A stretch of DNA of 64,000 bases from Comamonas kerstersii (GTDB taxonomy: Bacteria; Pseudomonadota; Gammaproteobacteria; Burkholderiales; Burkholderiaceae_C): positions 310,001 through 374,000 of the forward strand of contig NZ_VZOT01000001.1 of NCBI RefSeq assembly GCF_008801935.1. Direction: 5' to 3'. Each line of letters begins with the position of its first letter. Positions within the stretch are counted from its first letter, which is position 1. The translations under genes were made by a program, and so were the position numbers. Shown here piece by piece: positions 55,218 to 64,000 of this stretch. The notes below the pieces were generated by a model. It was not told the DNA's origin. It ran no database searches and saw only the letters and a list, made by a program, of their open reading frames with translations.

Positions 55218-58200
55218 TTACTGTGCGTCCTCAACTTTCCAGCGTGCATTGGGCAACTCGCCAAACATCTCCGGGGCATACAGCGCTTCTGCACGCGTAG
55301 GCGGCAGCACAAAATCGCCCGCATTATTCAGACGCATGGTGTATTGCACCACTGTCGTGCCTTGTGGCAGATAGTCCCAGTACACGCGATAGCCATCCTG
55401 CGCACGCTCCACAAATGTGGGACTCACCCCTTGCCCATCGCTGCGTTCCTGCGCCTGCAATGCGATGGCGGAATCCCGCCCCAGGCCACCGCCCAGAATG
55501 CTGGCTCCTGCCGGGATGGGGTCATTGAGCACCACCCAGGTCATGTCAGCGCTGGCCTGCAGCTCCAGGCGTACATGCACGATATCGCCGCGCTGCCAGC
55601 GCCCTGCTTGCGCCCCCGGCCCCGCCGTCAAAGTCTTGCGGATGGCATAGCCCGCCTGCACAGGCTGTGTGCGAGGAACAGCCGCTACAGACTGGAAAGC
55701 CATCCAAGGCTGACCTGCCCCACGGTGCTGCACGCTCAATGACGCGGTGCGTCCTTCACCCCACGGAAAGAACAGACTGCGCTGCGGCTCTATGGGCTGC
55801 TGCAGTGCACTGCTACTGGCAGATCCCTCCTGCGTGGACACCTCTGCCCAGTGCACGGTCTGTGTTGCAGTTTCCAGCAATGCCGTGGTGTTACCAGTCA
55901 CGGCATCACGCTCATAGCGCTGCGAGAACTGCCGCAATGCCAACCCTGCCCAGGTGTTGGCCACCGTGGTCTGCCAGCTGCCCTGTTTTTGGCGTGCCAG
56001 CAGGCCTGTGACCAGACGTGCCCGCTCGGCCGCCCACTCCGGCTCCTCCATGGTGGTCAGCAGCAGCCTGGCCACATTCACATCCGTGCCCTGCATCAGC
56101 CACCACCAGTGGTCGCTGGCATCAGTGCGAAAACCTACTTGTGAGCCGGTATAGAAAAGGCGCGTCTTGAGCACCTGCTGCGCTTGCGCCAGATGCTCTG
56201 CCTGTCCGGGCAATTGCGGCATGCGCTGCAGGATGCGCAGCCAGTCAATCACCGCATGGGTCGGCCAGTCCTGAGGGGCAATACGGATGCTCTCCAGCAT
56301 GGCAGGGCGGGCCTTGCCGCTGTCAGCCAGTGCGGCAATGGCGGCGAGCTTGCGTACATCCAGATCCTGACGCGGGCTCCAGAAATCGCGCTCAATACGG
56401 CCTTGCACAAAAGCCACCAGCCCAGCCTCCATACGGTCTCGCTCGGCCTGCGGCAACTGGAACCGCGGGTCTATGGACTGCAGACTGCGATCCACTGCCA
56501 GCAAGTAGGCGGTGAGACTGTCGCTACCCCGCGCCTGATGCGCACGCTGCGGCGGGAAGTACATGGCCAGCCCGTCATCGTCCAGATAGGTGGGCAGCGC
56601 AGCCATGGTGCGCTCCCACAGCGCCATATCCCCCAGACCAATGGCCTTGCCCACGGTCTGCTCCAGACACACATAGGGGTAAGCTGCCCACCAGTCACGC
56701 AAACCGGGCACGCCCTGCACAGGGTCGGCCAGCTTGTCGCTGAAGGTCAGGCGCACGCCACCCTGCCTGGGCAGTGCCTCTCTGGGCCACTCGAGCTGCT
56801 GCATCCAGTGCCCGTCAATCTGCACCAACGCCGCCTGTTGCACTCCCAGCGGCACGGCAGGCAACAGACGCAGGCTCAGGGCCAGGCTGTCCTGTGCACC
56901 AGAGACGGTATCTCTGGCATCCAGCTGCCACGACCATTCACCCTGCGCAGCCTGCTCCAGCAGCGTAGGCACGGTCACTTCCCAGTTCAGCGCACGCGCT
57001 GCATGCGGGGGAATCTCCACCGTCTGTTCCGTCAGGCTCACGCCTGTGGCCTTGGGCTGCAGCTGCACACGCATGAGGGCGTCCGTGCTGTTGCGCAGCG
57101 TCAACATGGCCTGGAACTGATCGCCCTCGCGCACCACAGGCGGCAGACCGCTGATGAGCTGCAGATCCTGGGTGGTTGCAATGTCTACACTGCCGGTGCC
57201 AAAGCGTTGCACACCGTCATCCGCCACGGCCACGATGGTGAAACTGCTCAGTGCGTCATTGAGCGGTACCTCGATCTCTGCTCGCCCCTGGGCATCAAGC
57301 TGCACACGCGGCTGCCACAGCAGCAAGGTGTCCAGCAGCTCACGCGTAGGAGCACCAACCCCACCACCACCGCCCGGCGCTGCCGCCTTGCGCCCGTAGT
57401 GGCGACGGCCCACCACTTCCATCTGCGCAGTGGCCGTTTCCACGCCCCAGTCGCGGCGCTGCCACATGGCATCACGCAGCTGCCAGCTCAGATTGGGCGA
57501 CAGTTCCAGCAAAGCCTTGTCCACCGCCGCCACCGCCACTTCGGCATGGGCAGCCGGAGACCCATCAGGCAGCGTGGCACGGATGGTGACCTTGGCCTTG
57601 TCCCGGATCTGGTAGCGCGGCTTGTCTGCTTCTACGCTGACCGCCAGCTGCTGCGACTTGTCTTGCACCTGCAGCTCTGCCACGCCAAAGCGGAACGAGG
57701 GCTTGCTCAAGTCCACCATGGCCGTAGGCGCCACATATTCCTTGCCGCCATGCCAGAAAGCATTCCACCACTGGCGCGGTGCCTTGTAGCCCCAGGTGAA
57801 GAAGCTGTACCACGGCACTTCATAGAGCCGCCCACGCAGCGCCAGCACACTCACATAGACGTTTGGCCCCCAGCCAGGCTGCACTTTCAGCTCGATGGTG
57901 GGGTCCTTGCCCTGCAGCTGCACCACTTCCGTGTGCAGCACGCCTTCGCGCTCCACGCTCACCAGCGCCGTAGCTTCACGGAAAGGCATGCGCACCTGCA
58001 GCCTGGCGATGTCGCCCGGTGCATAGCTGGGCTTTTCTGCCAGCACATCCATGCGGTCATGGTCCTGACCACCAAACCACAGCTCGCCCTGGCCAGTCAC
58101 CCAGACCGTGTCGGCCGCCTGCGATGTACGGCCCTTGCTGTCTTCGGCAGAGACAATCAGCTCGACCTCTCCAGCCTCCAGCACCTGCACTTCGCACAGC

Positions 58201-61121
58201 AACAGGCCGCGCGCATCGCTCTTGCCGCTGCACACCTGGCCCAGCGATTTGCTGCTGCGCTGGTTGTCATAGCTGTAAAAACCGCCTACCAGGCGCTTGC
58301 GTGTGCTGGTGGTGGTGTGGTGAATCGCCTCCACCTTCAGTGGCACATGGGCCTGCGGATTGCCAGCCACGTCCACGGCCAGCGCCTGCATGCGCATCTT
58401 GCGTCCCACAGACATCCAGCCCTCCGTGCGCAAGCCTGCCACCACCGCCGCAGGCCAGACGGTGTGCGTGCTGCGCAGGGTCTGAATTTCACCGTTAGGA
58501 TCCGAAAAACTCGCCTCCAGCAGCAATTGCTGTGCGGCTTTGATGGCGGGAAAGTGCTGCAGCACCACCTGGCCCTGCCCCTGCTTGTCCAGCGTCAGTG
58601 GCAGCTTGTCGGCAATCAGGCGGGAGCTGTCGCTGGCAGCTTCTGCCTCACGGTCTGCCTGCTCGGGTGCACGCGGTGCGCTGAAGCTGTAGCCACTCCA
58701 GCGTGCAAAGGACACGTCCTGCGTGCGCAGCAAGGCACTGAGCTGCACCGGCGTACCGCTGGCTGCACCGCCGTTGATAAAGCTCAGGTGCACATCCACA
58801 GCGAGCTGCTGCGGTGCAATCAATGCACCCTTGCTGAGCGGCTGCACGCTGCCCTGGAACACGGGCAGGCGGAAAGCCTCTACGCGGAAGCTGCCGGACT
58901 GCTGCACACGCTGGCCGCCATCGGCCGACTCAGGCCAGCGCAGCTCCACCGTGTACTGTCCCAGCTTCGCCGCAGGCGGTACGTCAAAACTGCTGGTGGC
59001 ATTGCGGCCACCGTTGTGGGTATCGCTCCACTGCAGGCGCTGTCTGTACTGCTGGTTGCTGCCCACGTGGGTGATCAGCACTTCCACCGGCCAGTCTTCA
59101 GGGAGCGCCAGCCCCTGCAAAGTCTGGGCACGCACAAAATGCTTCATGGACACGGTCTCGCCCGCACGCACCAGATTGCGGTCCAGCACGGTGTGTGCCA
59201 CCAGCTCCGGCCCACTGCCCCAGGATGTGGGCAGATTGAAGCGCCAGGGCTCAATGCCACGCTGCCAGTCGCTCCACACAAAAGCCACATCCTGCACGCC
59301 GTCGTCAGTATGGCGCGCGCTCACAAACCACTGGCCGCTGCCTTCATGGCCATCACAGCGCGGCGCTTCCTTGTCCAGATTGGGCAACAGCAGCACACCA
59401 TCAGCACCCGTGATGCCAGAAGCGTGCACACGCCCTCTGCAGTCCGACACCTGTACTTTGGCACCTGCCACAGGCTGGCCTTTGTCCAGCGACGTCACCC
59501 ACACGGCCGAACCTTCGCGCCCGAGCTTCAGATGCACCGCCAGATTGGTCACCAGCGCAGAGGTACGTACAAACATGCTGCGTGGCGAGCCCAGTCGCTC
59601 GTCCAGCAGCGCTGCCCCCAGCCGGGGAGACTCAGCCTCCACCACATAAAAGCCCGGCGCAGCCAGCGGAATGCCTACCACCTCAAAAGGACGTGGATCA
59701 CCAGCATCCGCCCTGGGCAGCTGCTGATCCTGAACCTGAGGCTTGCCTTTGAGCAGCGACAGCATGCGCGTTTCCACGGAACTGCTGTCCTGCTCCAGCC
59801 GGGGTGGCAGTGCCGCGGACAGTTCTCGCTGCGCCTGCTTGCGGCCGATCCAGCCACGGTCATAGCGCTGCACCAGATCCCACCAGTGGATGATGTCGGC
59901 GTCACTCTCCAGCCGCAATGTGCGCAGCTTTGCCTTGCCATCCTGCGCCTGATGCTGACCGTCCATGGCCTCCACCTTGCGCACGGTCACGGGCAAGACC
60001 GCCACGCCATCCTCACCCTCGGCAAAGCGCTCCAGCACACCGAAGGGGGCTGCAGCAAATTTGAACAGTGGCGGTGTGTCACCCATCTTTACCTGCAAGG
60101 GGAAAGAAGCCGCATTGGCCAGGCGCCGCTGCGCGTCGTCCTCCAGGTCTGCAGGAAGCACCAACTGGTAGGTGGCCAAAGGCACAAAAGGCTGCTTGAA
60201 GCGCAGTTCGCTGACGGCGTCTGTCGTCTCCTGCGTCAGGTCTGGTGCGATCTTTTTGCCATCGTGCTGCAGATACACCTGCGCTGCCTGCGCCTTGGGC
60301 ACGGGGGCAGTGAAAGACAGCAGCACATCGCGAACAGGCAGACAGCCCGCATTCGCACGCTCGCGCTGGCATTGCAGCTGGGCGGTAAAGGCTTCGCGCA
60401 CCTGGAAGTCAAAGGTCTGCGTGCTGCCATTGCGCACGCCATTGGCCATGGCCACACCTTCGCCGTAGACCAGCTGCATGTCCGTGCCTGCCGTCAGGCG
60501 GCGGTTGCAGCTCAGTGCGATGTAGTGGCCGCGCTCCTCGATCTGCAGCGCCTGAAGCAGCTGCTGGGTCTGCGCGGCATCCTGCACCCGCACGGGGATG
60601 CGCTCGCCCACATCCTGCGCGCGGCAGTAGACATGCTGCTGCAGGCTTTCTGTCGTCGGCTGACCATTGAGCTGCAGCACAAAGGTCTGCACCTCATCAA
60701 TGGCGGCATATGTGCCAGGCCAGGTGTTGAGCACCGCAGGCCCAGGCACAAAAAACTGATAGCTGCCAGCGCCCGTCAATGCTGCGCCAGAGGGCAATTT
60801 AAAGCCTGAATTACGCGCTACGGTACAGCGCGAACCCGCAGGCAGCGGCTGCGCAAACTGCCAGACCCACTCCCGCGCATCATTCCAGCGGCCACTGCCT
60901 TGGGCAGCAGCTTCTGGCGTGCACTGGATCTGCACGGGCGCGGTGGCTTGCGGGTTGCCCAGGCGCACGGCATCTGCACTGGTCTGTACCACCACCTGCT
61001 GCACATCCGGACTCGCCCCCTGGGGTGTCACTTGCGAGATGCTGGCTGCATGCACAGCGCAGGCTCCCACCATCCCCCCGAGACCCAGCCACCACGATCG
61101 AGATAAAGAAAACTGCGCCAC
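55218..61121 (-). CDS. Bacterial alpha-2-macroglobulin (YfhM-like)
   Basis: This giant exported protein of 1967 residues has a signal peptide (WWLGLGGMVGACAVHA), either ordinary or a lipoprotein type with VGAC. Repeated macroglobulin beta domains fill residues about 50-1300, including TYAAIDEVQTF and the FAQPLP start. The thioester motif CLEQ is at residues 1485-1488 (YPYVCLEQTVGKA), followed by an alpha-helical toroid and a receptor-like C-terminal domain. Relatives trap proteases in the periplasm and work with PBP1C, whose gene follows. The thioester Cys and Glu/Gln are all present. Confidence 0.95.
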   Translation of the reverse strand: MAQFSLSRSWWLGLGGMVGACAVHAASISQVTPQGASPDVQQVVVQTSADAVRLGNPQATAPVQIQCTPEAAAQGSGRWNDAREWVWQFAQPLPAGSRCTVARNSGFKLPSGAALTGAGSYQFFVPGPAVLNTWPGTYAAIDEVQTFVLQLNGQPTTESLQQHVYCRAQDVGERIPVRVQDAAQTQQLLQALQIEERGHYIALSCNRRLTAGTDMQLVYGEGVAMANGVRNGSTQTFDFQVREAFTAQLQCQRERANAGCLPVRDVLLSFTAPVPKAQAAQVYLQHDGKKIAPDLTQETTDAVSELRFKQPFVPLATYQLVLPADLEDDAQRRLANAASFPLQVKMGDTPPLFKFAAAPFGVLERFAEGEDGVAVLPVTVRKVEAMDGQHQAQDGKAKLRTLRLESDADIIHWWDLVQRYDRGWIGRKQAQRELSAALPPRLEQDSSSVETRMLSLLKGKPQVQDQQLPRADAGDPRPFEVVGIPLAAPGFYVVEAESPRLGAALLDERLGSPRSMFVRTSALVTNLAVHLKLGREGSAVWVTSLDKGQPVAGAKVQVSDCRGRVHASGITGADGVLLLPNLDKEAPRCDGHEGSGQWFVSARHTDDGVQDVAFVWSDWQRGIEPWRFNLPTSWGSGPELVAHTVLDRNLVRAGETVSMKHFVRAQTLQGLALPEDWPVEVLITHVGSNQQYRQRLQWSDTHNGGRNATSSFDVPPAAKLGQYTVELRWPESADGGQRVQQSGSFRVEAFRLPVFQGSVQPLSKGALIAPQQLAVDVHLSFINGGAASGTPVQLSALLRTQDVSFARWSGYSFSAPRAPEQADREAEAASDSSRLIADKLPLTLDKQGQGQVVLQHFPAIKAAQQLLLEASFSDPNGEIQTLRSTHTVWPAAVVAGLRTEGWMSVGRKMRMQALAVDVAGNPQAHVPLKVEAIHHTTTSTRKRLVGGFYSYDNQRSSKSLGQVCSGKSDARGLLLCEVQVLEAGEVELIVSAEDSKGRTSQAADTVWVTGQGELWFGGQDHDRMDVLAEKPSYAPGDIARLQVRMPFREATALVSVEREGVLHTEVVQLQGKDPTIELKVQPGWGPNVYVSVLALRGRLYEVPWYSFFTWGYKAPRQWWNAFWHGGKEYVAPTAMVDLSKPSFRFGVAELQVQDKSQQLAVSVEADKPRYQIRDKAKVTIRATLPDGSPAAHAEVAVAAVDKALLELSPNLSWQLRDAMWQRRDWGVETATAQMEVVGRRHYGRKAAAPGGGGGVGAPTRELLDTLLLWQPRVQLDAQGRAEIEVPLNDALSSFTIVAVADDGVQRFGTGSVDIATTQDLQLISGLPPVVREGDQFQAMLTLRNSTDALMRVQLQPKATGVSLTEQTVEIPPHAARALNWEVTVPTLLEQAAQGEWSWQLDARDTVSGAQDSLALSLRLLPAVPLGVQQAALVQIDGHWMQQLEWPREALPRQGGVRLTFSDKLADPVQGVPGLRDWWAAYPYVCLEQTVGKAIGLGDMALWERTMAALPTYLDDDGLAMYFPPQRAHQARGSDSLTAYLLAVDRSLQSIDPRFQLPQAERDRMEAGLVAFVQGRIERDFWSPRQDLDVRKLAAIAALADSGKARPAMLESIRIAPQDWPTHAVIDWLRILQRMPQLPGQAEHLAQAQQVLKTRLFYTGSQVGFRTDASDHWWWLMQGTDVNVARLLLTTMEEPEWAAERARLVTGLLARQKQGSWQTTVANTWAGLALRQFSQRYERDAVTGNTTALLETATQTVHWAEVSTQEGSASSSALQQPIEPQRSLFFPWGEGRTASLSVQHRGAGQPWMAFQSVAAVPRTQPVQAGYAIRKTLTAGPGAQAGRWQRGDIVHVRLELQASADMTWVVLNDPIPAGASILGGGLGRDSAIALQAQERSDGQGVSPTFVERAQDGYRVYWDYLPQGTTVVQYTMRLNNAGDFVLPPTRAEALYAPEMFGELPNARWKVEDAQ

Positions 61122-61330
61122 GCTGCAACCTCACGTCTGATGCGAATGCCACAAGCCTAACACTGCCTGCCAGCAGGCCTGTCATCAGGCAGGCGACACC
61201 CACCGCCAGATACCGCAGGCCGCCGTGCCGGTTTCTGCGTCATTTGCGTGCGCAGCACCTACACTGCGCACGCCAGCGTCTGTCGCGCTGGCGCATGGCT
61301 TGATGTTTTGACGCAATCGGAGGTTTTTGC
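61122..61330 (+). promoter_or_regulatory. Leader region upstream of tenA
   Basis: A 209-bp gap between divergent genes. It holds a hairpin-forming stretch CTGCCTGCCAGCAGGCCTG, a GC-rich GCCAGCG...CGCTGGC pair at about 61274-61294, and a CGGAGG Shine-Dalgarno before tenA. I found no conserved THI-box (CTGAGA and ACCTGATC together), so a TPP riboswitch is not supported. Confidence 0.5.
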
Positions 61331-62008
61331 ATGCAGCACCATACTGGCAGTTTTTGTGACCAAGCCTGGGAACGCAATCTGCTCCTGTTCCAGGCCACAC
61401 TGGATCTGCCCTTTAACCGCGAACTGGCCGCTGGCACGCTGCCGCGCGATGTCTTTCGCCACTACATGATTCAGGATGCGCACTACCTGGTGGCCTTTGG
61501 CCGTGCGCTGGCTGCCGCTGCCGCCAAGGCCGATGATGCCGACGGCGTGGTGCAGTTTGCCGCTGCTGCCCAGGAAGCCGTGGTGGCCGAACGCGAACTG
61601 CACCACAGCTTCATGCGTGAATACGCCATCACGCCCGAGGAATTTGCCAGCACGCCGCTGTCACCCACCTGCCACCACTACTGCCACTTTCTGCAGTCCG
61701 TCGCCTGGAGCCGCTCCTACCCCGTCGCACTGGCTGCCCTGCTGCCCTGCTTCTGGATTTATGCCGAAGTCGGCGTTGACCTGCAAAAGCGCACGGCCGC
61801 TGGCAACCCGTACCAGAGCTGGATTGATACCTATGGCGGCGAAGACTTCCATGCCCATGTGCACGCCGTGCGCAACACCATTGACGCTGTCGCCGCACAG
61901 GCCGATACGCGTACCCTGGCGGAAATGCATGCCGCCTACACCGATGCTGCGCGGCTGGAGTGGATGTTCTGGGACAGCGCCTACCGCATGCAGACCTGGG
62001 CCTGCTAA
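61331..62008 (+). CDS. tenA: TenA-family thiaminase II / aminopyrimidine aminohydrolase
   Basis: This 225-residue all-helical TenA protein hydrolyses aminopyrimidine for thiamine salvage. The family's catalytic Cys corresponds to Cys140 in LLPCFWIYAEVG, and Glu210 in RLEWMFWDSAY matches the conserved active-site Glu. A CGGAGG ribosome-binding site lies 8 nt upstream of the start. No thiamine genes adjoin it, so it probably works as a stand-alone salvage enzyme. Confidence 0.92.
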   Translation: MQHHTGSFCDQAWERNLLLFQATLDLPFNRELAAGTLPRDVFRHYMIQDAHYLVAFGRALAAAAAKADDADGVVQFAAAAQEAVVAERELHHSFMREYAITPEEFASTPLSPTCHHYCHFLQSVAWSRSYPVALAALLPCFWIYAEVGVDLQKRTAAGNPYQSWIDTYGGEDFHAHVHAVRNTIDAVAAQADTRTLAEMHAAYTDAARLEWMFWDSAYRMQTWAC

Positions 62009-62017
62009 ATAATTCAT

Positions 62018-62093
62018 AGCTGCTAGCGCATATATATAAAGGACTTCAGATAGTTTTCTATCTGAAGTCCTTATTTTTCAAGCGCTAACAGCT
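62018..62093. repeat. 76-bp palindromic repeat, copy 6
   Basis: It starts AGCTGCTAGCGCATATATA and ends TTCAAGCGCTAACAGCT. The inner arms GGACTTCAGATAG and CTATCTGAAGTCC pair perfectly around TTTT. It lies between the convergent tenA and Bug-receptor genes and probably acts in both as a terminator-like hairpin (TTGTTTTTT follows on the plus strand). Confidence 0.88.
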
Positions 62094-62112
62094 ATTGTTT
62101 TTTAATCGATGC

Positions 62113-63108
62113 TTACTGAGGCTGAAAACCACTTTCGACAATGATGCGCTTCCACACTGCCGTGTAATCACGCTCACGCTGGTGCAGCTGTGCAGGCGTC
62201 ATGGGGTCGACGACCAGCCCGATGGCTTCGAGCTGCTCACGGATATGGGGTTCCTGCACGCTGTCTGCCAGCGCGTGCGCAAAGCGCTGCTGAAACGCTG
62301 CAGGCACACCCTTGGGCGCGTAAATACCGTAGTACGGCATGTCTTCCAGCCCCTTCATACCCAGTTCGGCAAAGGTAGGCACTTCGGGCAGCAGGGGCTG
62401 GCGCTTGCCGCCCAGCACGGCCAGTACGCGCACCTTGCCTTCCTTGTGGTAGTTCACAAAGTCCTGCACCGAGCCAATGCCAGCCTCGATCTGGCGGCCC
62501 AGCATGTCACCAATCATGGGGCCACTGCCCTTGTAAGGCGCAGAGATCAGATCCAGCTGGTAACGCTGCGCCAGCTGCTTGACCAGAAACTCGGGCGTCG
62601 ATGCAGGTGCAGGAATGCCCACGGCGCTGCGGCCCTCCGCGTCTTTGCGCACCCATTGCAGATACTCCTCAAAGGTCTTGGCGGGGTGCATGCCGGAGAC
62701 GGCAAAGGTGTTCACGAACGAGGCAAAACCGCCCATGGGCGTGAAGTCCTGCTCGGGGTCAAAACCTGCATGGCGCACCACCTGCGGCAGGATGGAAATG
62801 CTGTGGTCGTGCGTCAAAAACAGCGTCGTGCCATCGGCCGGAGAACTTTTAAGCAACTGGGCAGCAATCTGGCCACCAGCGCCTGGTTTGTTTTCGATGA
62901 TGACCGTGCGGCCCAGGCGCTGGCTCAGCGGCTCCTGCAGCAGGCGCGCAATCACGTCCGTGCCACCACCGGGAGGAAAGCCCACCAGAATGCGAATCGG
63001 GCGCTCCGACGCCCACGACCAGCGCCAGCCTGCCACGCTGGCGGTAGCCAGCACTGCTGCTTGGGTGGCAGTTTGGGCGAGGAAGCGACGGCGGGAGGGA
63101 TGGGTCAC
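62113..63108 (-). CDS. Bug-family (TctC) tripartite-type substrate-binding protein
   Basis: This 331-residue exported protein begins with a twin-arginine-like signal (PSRRRFLAQTATQAAVLATAS) and has a mature Bug/TctC fold starting RPIRILVGFPPGGGTDVIARLL and NKPGAGGQIAAQLL. Bug receptors bind small carboxylates or amino acids and are very abundant in Comamonadaceae and Bordetella. No TctAB permease gene is adjacent, so it is an orphan receptor. It lies convergent to tenA. Confidence 0.9.
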   Translation of the reverse strand: MTHPSRRRFLAQTATQAAVLATASVAGWRWSWASERPIRILVGFPPGGGTDVIARLLQEPLSQRLGRTVIIENKPGAGGQIAAQLLKSSPADGTTLFLTHDHSISILPQVVRHAGFDPEQDFTPMGGFASFVNTFAVSGMHPAKTFEEYLQWVRKDAEGRSAVGIPAPASTPEFLVKQLAQRYQLDLISAPYKGSGPMIGDMLGRQIEAGIGSVQDFVNYHKEGKVRVLAVLGGKRQPLLPEVPTFAELGMKGLEDMPYYGIYAPKGVPAAFQQRFAHALADSVQEPHIREQLEAIGLVVDPMTPAQLHQRERDYTAVWKRIIVESGFQPQ

Positions 63109-63250
63109 AAATTACTCCGGTAGTGAAATAAAGAAAAAGCCATACACGGCCATCTGCCAGCCTACCGGACGAAATGCATCGAAAAATGAATAAACACCAA
63201 GCATATGGCGATGCATCACATCGTGAACACCGCAGAAAGACAAAGAAAAA

Positions 63251-63268
63251 GGGACGCCGAGGCGTCCC
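63251..63268 (-). terminator. Terminator after argH
   Basis: Stem GGGACGCC / GGCGTCCC with a 2-nt apex. On the minus strand it is followed by TTTTTCTTTG. Confidence 0.75.
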
Positions 63269-63302
63269 TTGATGGCGTGCAGCACAAGCTGCCAGAAGCA
63301 CT

Positions 63303-64000
63303 TTAGGCCAGGCGTGTGCGGTGCTTGGCCAGCTGGATACGCACCTGCGCAGGCGCAGTACCACCCAGCGTATTGCGCGCGTTCAGCGAGCCTTCCAGGC
63401 TCAGCACCTCAAACACATCGGCCTCTACATTGGGGTTGAACGATTGCAGCTCTTCCAGTGGCAGCTCGCTCAGGTCCACGCCCTTTTGGGTTGCCAGCTT
63501 CACGGCGTGCGCCACGGTTTCGTGGGCATCGCGGAAAGGCAAGCCCTTCTTGACCAGGTAGTCAGCCAGGTCGGTGGCCGTGGCATAGCCCTTGAGCGCA
63601 GCAGCGCGCATATTGGCGGCGTTGACGGTGATGCCGCCTTCCTTCTGGCCGGTGACAGGGTTGAACTGGCCGCCAATCATTTCCGCAAAGATGCGCAGGG
63701 TGTCCTTGAGCGTATCGACGGTGTCGAACAGCGGCTCTTTGTCTTCCTGGTTGTCCTTGTTGTAGGCCAACGGCTGGCCCTTCATCAGGGTGATCAGGCC
63801 CATCAGGTGACCCACCACACGGCCGGTCTTGCCGCGCGCCAGTTCAGGCACGTCGGGGTTCTTCTTCTGCGGCATGATGGACGAGCCGGTGGTGAAGCGG
63901 TCGGCAATCTTGATGAAGCCAAAGTTCTGGCTCATCCACACGATCAGCTCTTCCGACAGGCGCGAGATGTGCACCATGCACAGCGAGGCAGCCGAGGTGA
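63303..64000 (-). CDS. argH: Argininosuccinate lyase, C-terminal part (partial)
   Basis: The gene runs off the right edge. About 232 residues are visible. It carries the superfamily signature [12 protein letters not shown] (catalytic Ser loop) and an ending typical of ArgH ([22 protein letters not shown]). The enzyme makes arginine and fumarate from argininosuccinate. The start codon lies outside the window. A terminator follows at 63251. Confidence 0.96.
   Translation of the reverse strand, partial: TSAASLCMVHISRLSEELIVWMSQNFGFIKIADRFTTGSSIMPQKKNPDVPELARGKTGRVVGHLMGLITLMKGQPLAYNKDNQEDKEPLFDTVDTLKDTLRIFAEMIGGQFNPVTGQKEGGITVNAANMRAAALKGYATATDLADYLVKKGLPFRDAHETVAHAVKLATQKGVDLSELPLEELQSFNPNVEADVFEVLSLEGSLNARNTLGGTAPAQVRIQLAKHRTRLA

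Noticed and set aside
56184-60809. Very long open frame (1541 codons) on the plus strand
   Set aside because: It is antisense to the alpha-2-macroglobulin gene, whose CLEQ motif and codon use are convincing. High GC and biased third positions make such mirror frames common.
61122-61330. TPP riboswitch before tenA
   Set aside because: The conserved CTGAGA and ACCTGATC elements of a THI box are not found together.

Overview
The window is about 64 kb of GC-rich chromosome from a betaproteobacterium, most likely family Comamonadaceae and close to Comamonas. This is inferred from the gene complement (recJ-rnm-yciO-M50-trpS, ypjD-PP0621-pilSR-ampD, a lysine/alanine-rich H1-like protein, a Bug-family TctC-like receptor), strongly CTG/CAG-biased codon use, and family-like protein sequences. 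It is mostly core genome. There is no phage, insertion sequence or CRISPR array. Both ends cut genes: recJ on the left and argH on the right.

Layout. 0-6 kb: end of recJ, a chemoreceptor, then rnm, yciO, a site-2 protease and trpS. 5.9-10.8 kb: a three-gene unit of OmpR-type regulator, secreted LysM/FecR protein and CHASE2 histidine kinase, ending at tRNA-Arg. 11-17.1 kb: two orphan genes (one downstream of a LexA-like box), then the molybdenum locus modE / modABC-fdhD. 17.2-28 kb: miaB, a MOSC protein, a UbiH-type hydroxylase, dsbC, an M61 peptidase, an enoyl-CoA hydratase, twin tRNA-Met genes, two lipoproteins and ffh. 27.9-33.9 kb: YpjD-like and PP0621 proteins, pilS-pilR, ampD and the H1-like repeat protein. 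34-40.4 kb: a large orphan membrane-anchored protein, an Aer-like receptor, dinB and an EamA transporter. 40.7-46.5 kb: a phnDCEE-type ABC importer divergent from a TctDE-like two-component system. 46.5-51.8 kb: lactate use (lldD paralogue, then lldP-lldR-lldD). 51.8-61.1 kb: pbpC, a nuclease/phosphatase-fold gene and a giant alpha-2-macroglobulin. 61.3-64 kb: tenA, a Bug-type receptor and argH.

Strongest non-coding signals. (1) Seven copies of a palindromic element, each exactly 76 bp from terminal AGC to terminal GCT. Six are intergenic, two of those inside operons, and one lies inside the pbpC reading frame. (2) Paired near-identical ModE-type boxes at modA, the second over its ribosome-binding site. 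(3) Two palindromic LldR-type operators 97 bp apart upstream of lldP. (4) Two pairs of 11-bp-period direct repeats between phnD and the TctDE-like regulator. (5) A near-perfect LexA box ahead of an unknown small gene. (6) A strong hairpin between phnD and phnC. A block of different codon preference (more CAA and TTG) runs from about 47.8 to 52.9 kb and ends inside pbpC, which suggests recombination.

The best candidates for under-described biology are the LysM/FecR-CHASE2 signalling unit and the 76-bp repeat family. All functions are assigned by reading motifs and recalling family features. No searches or computations were run.
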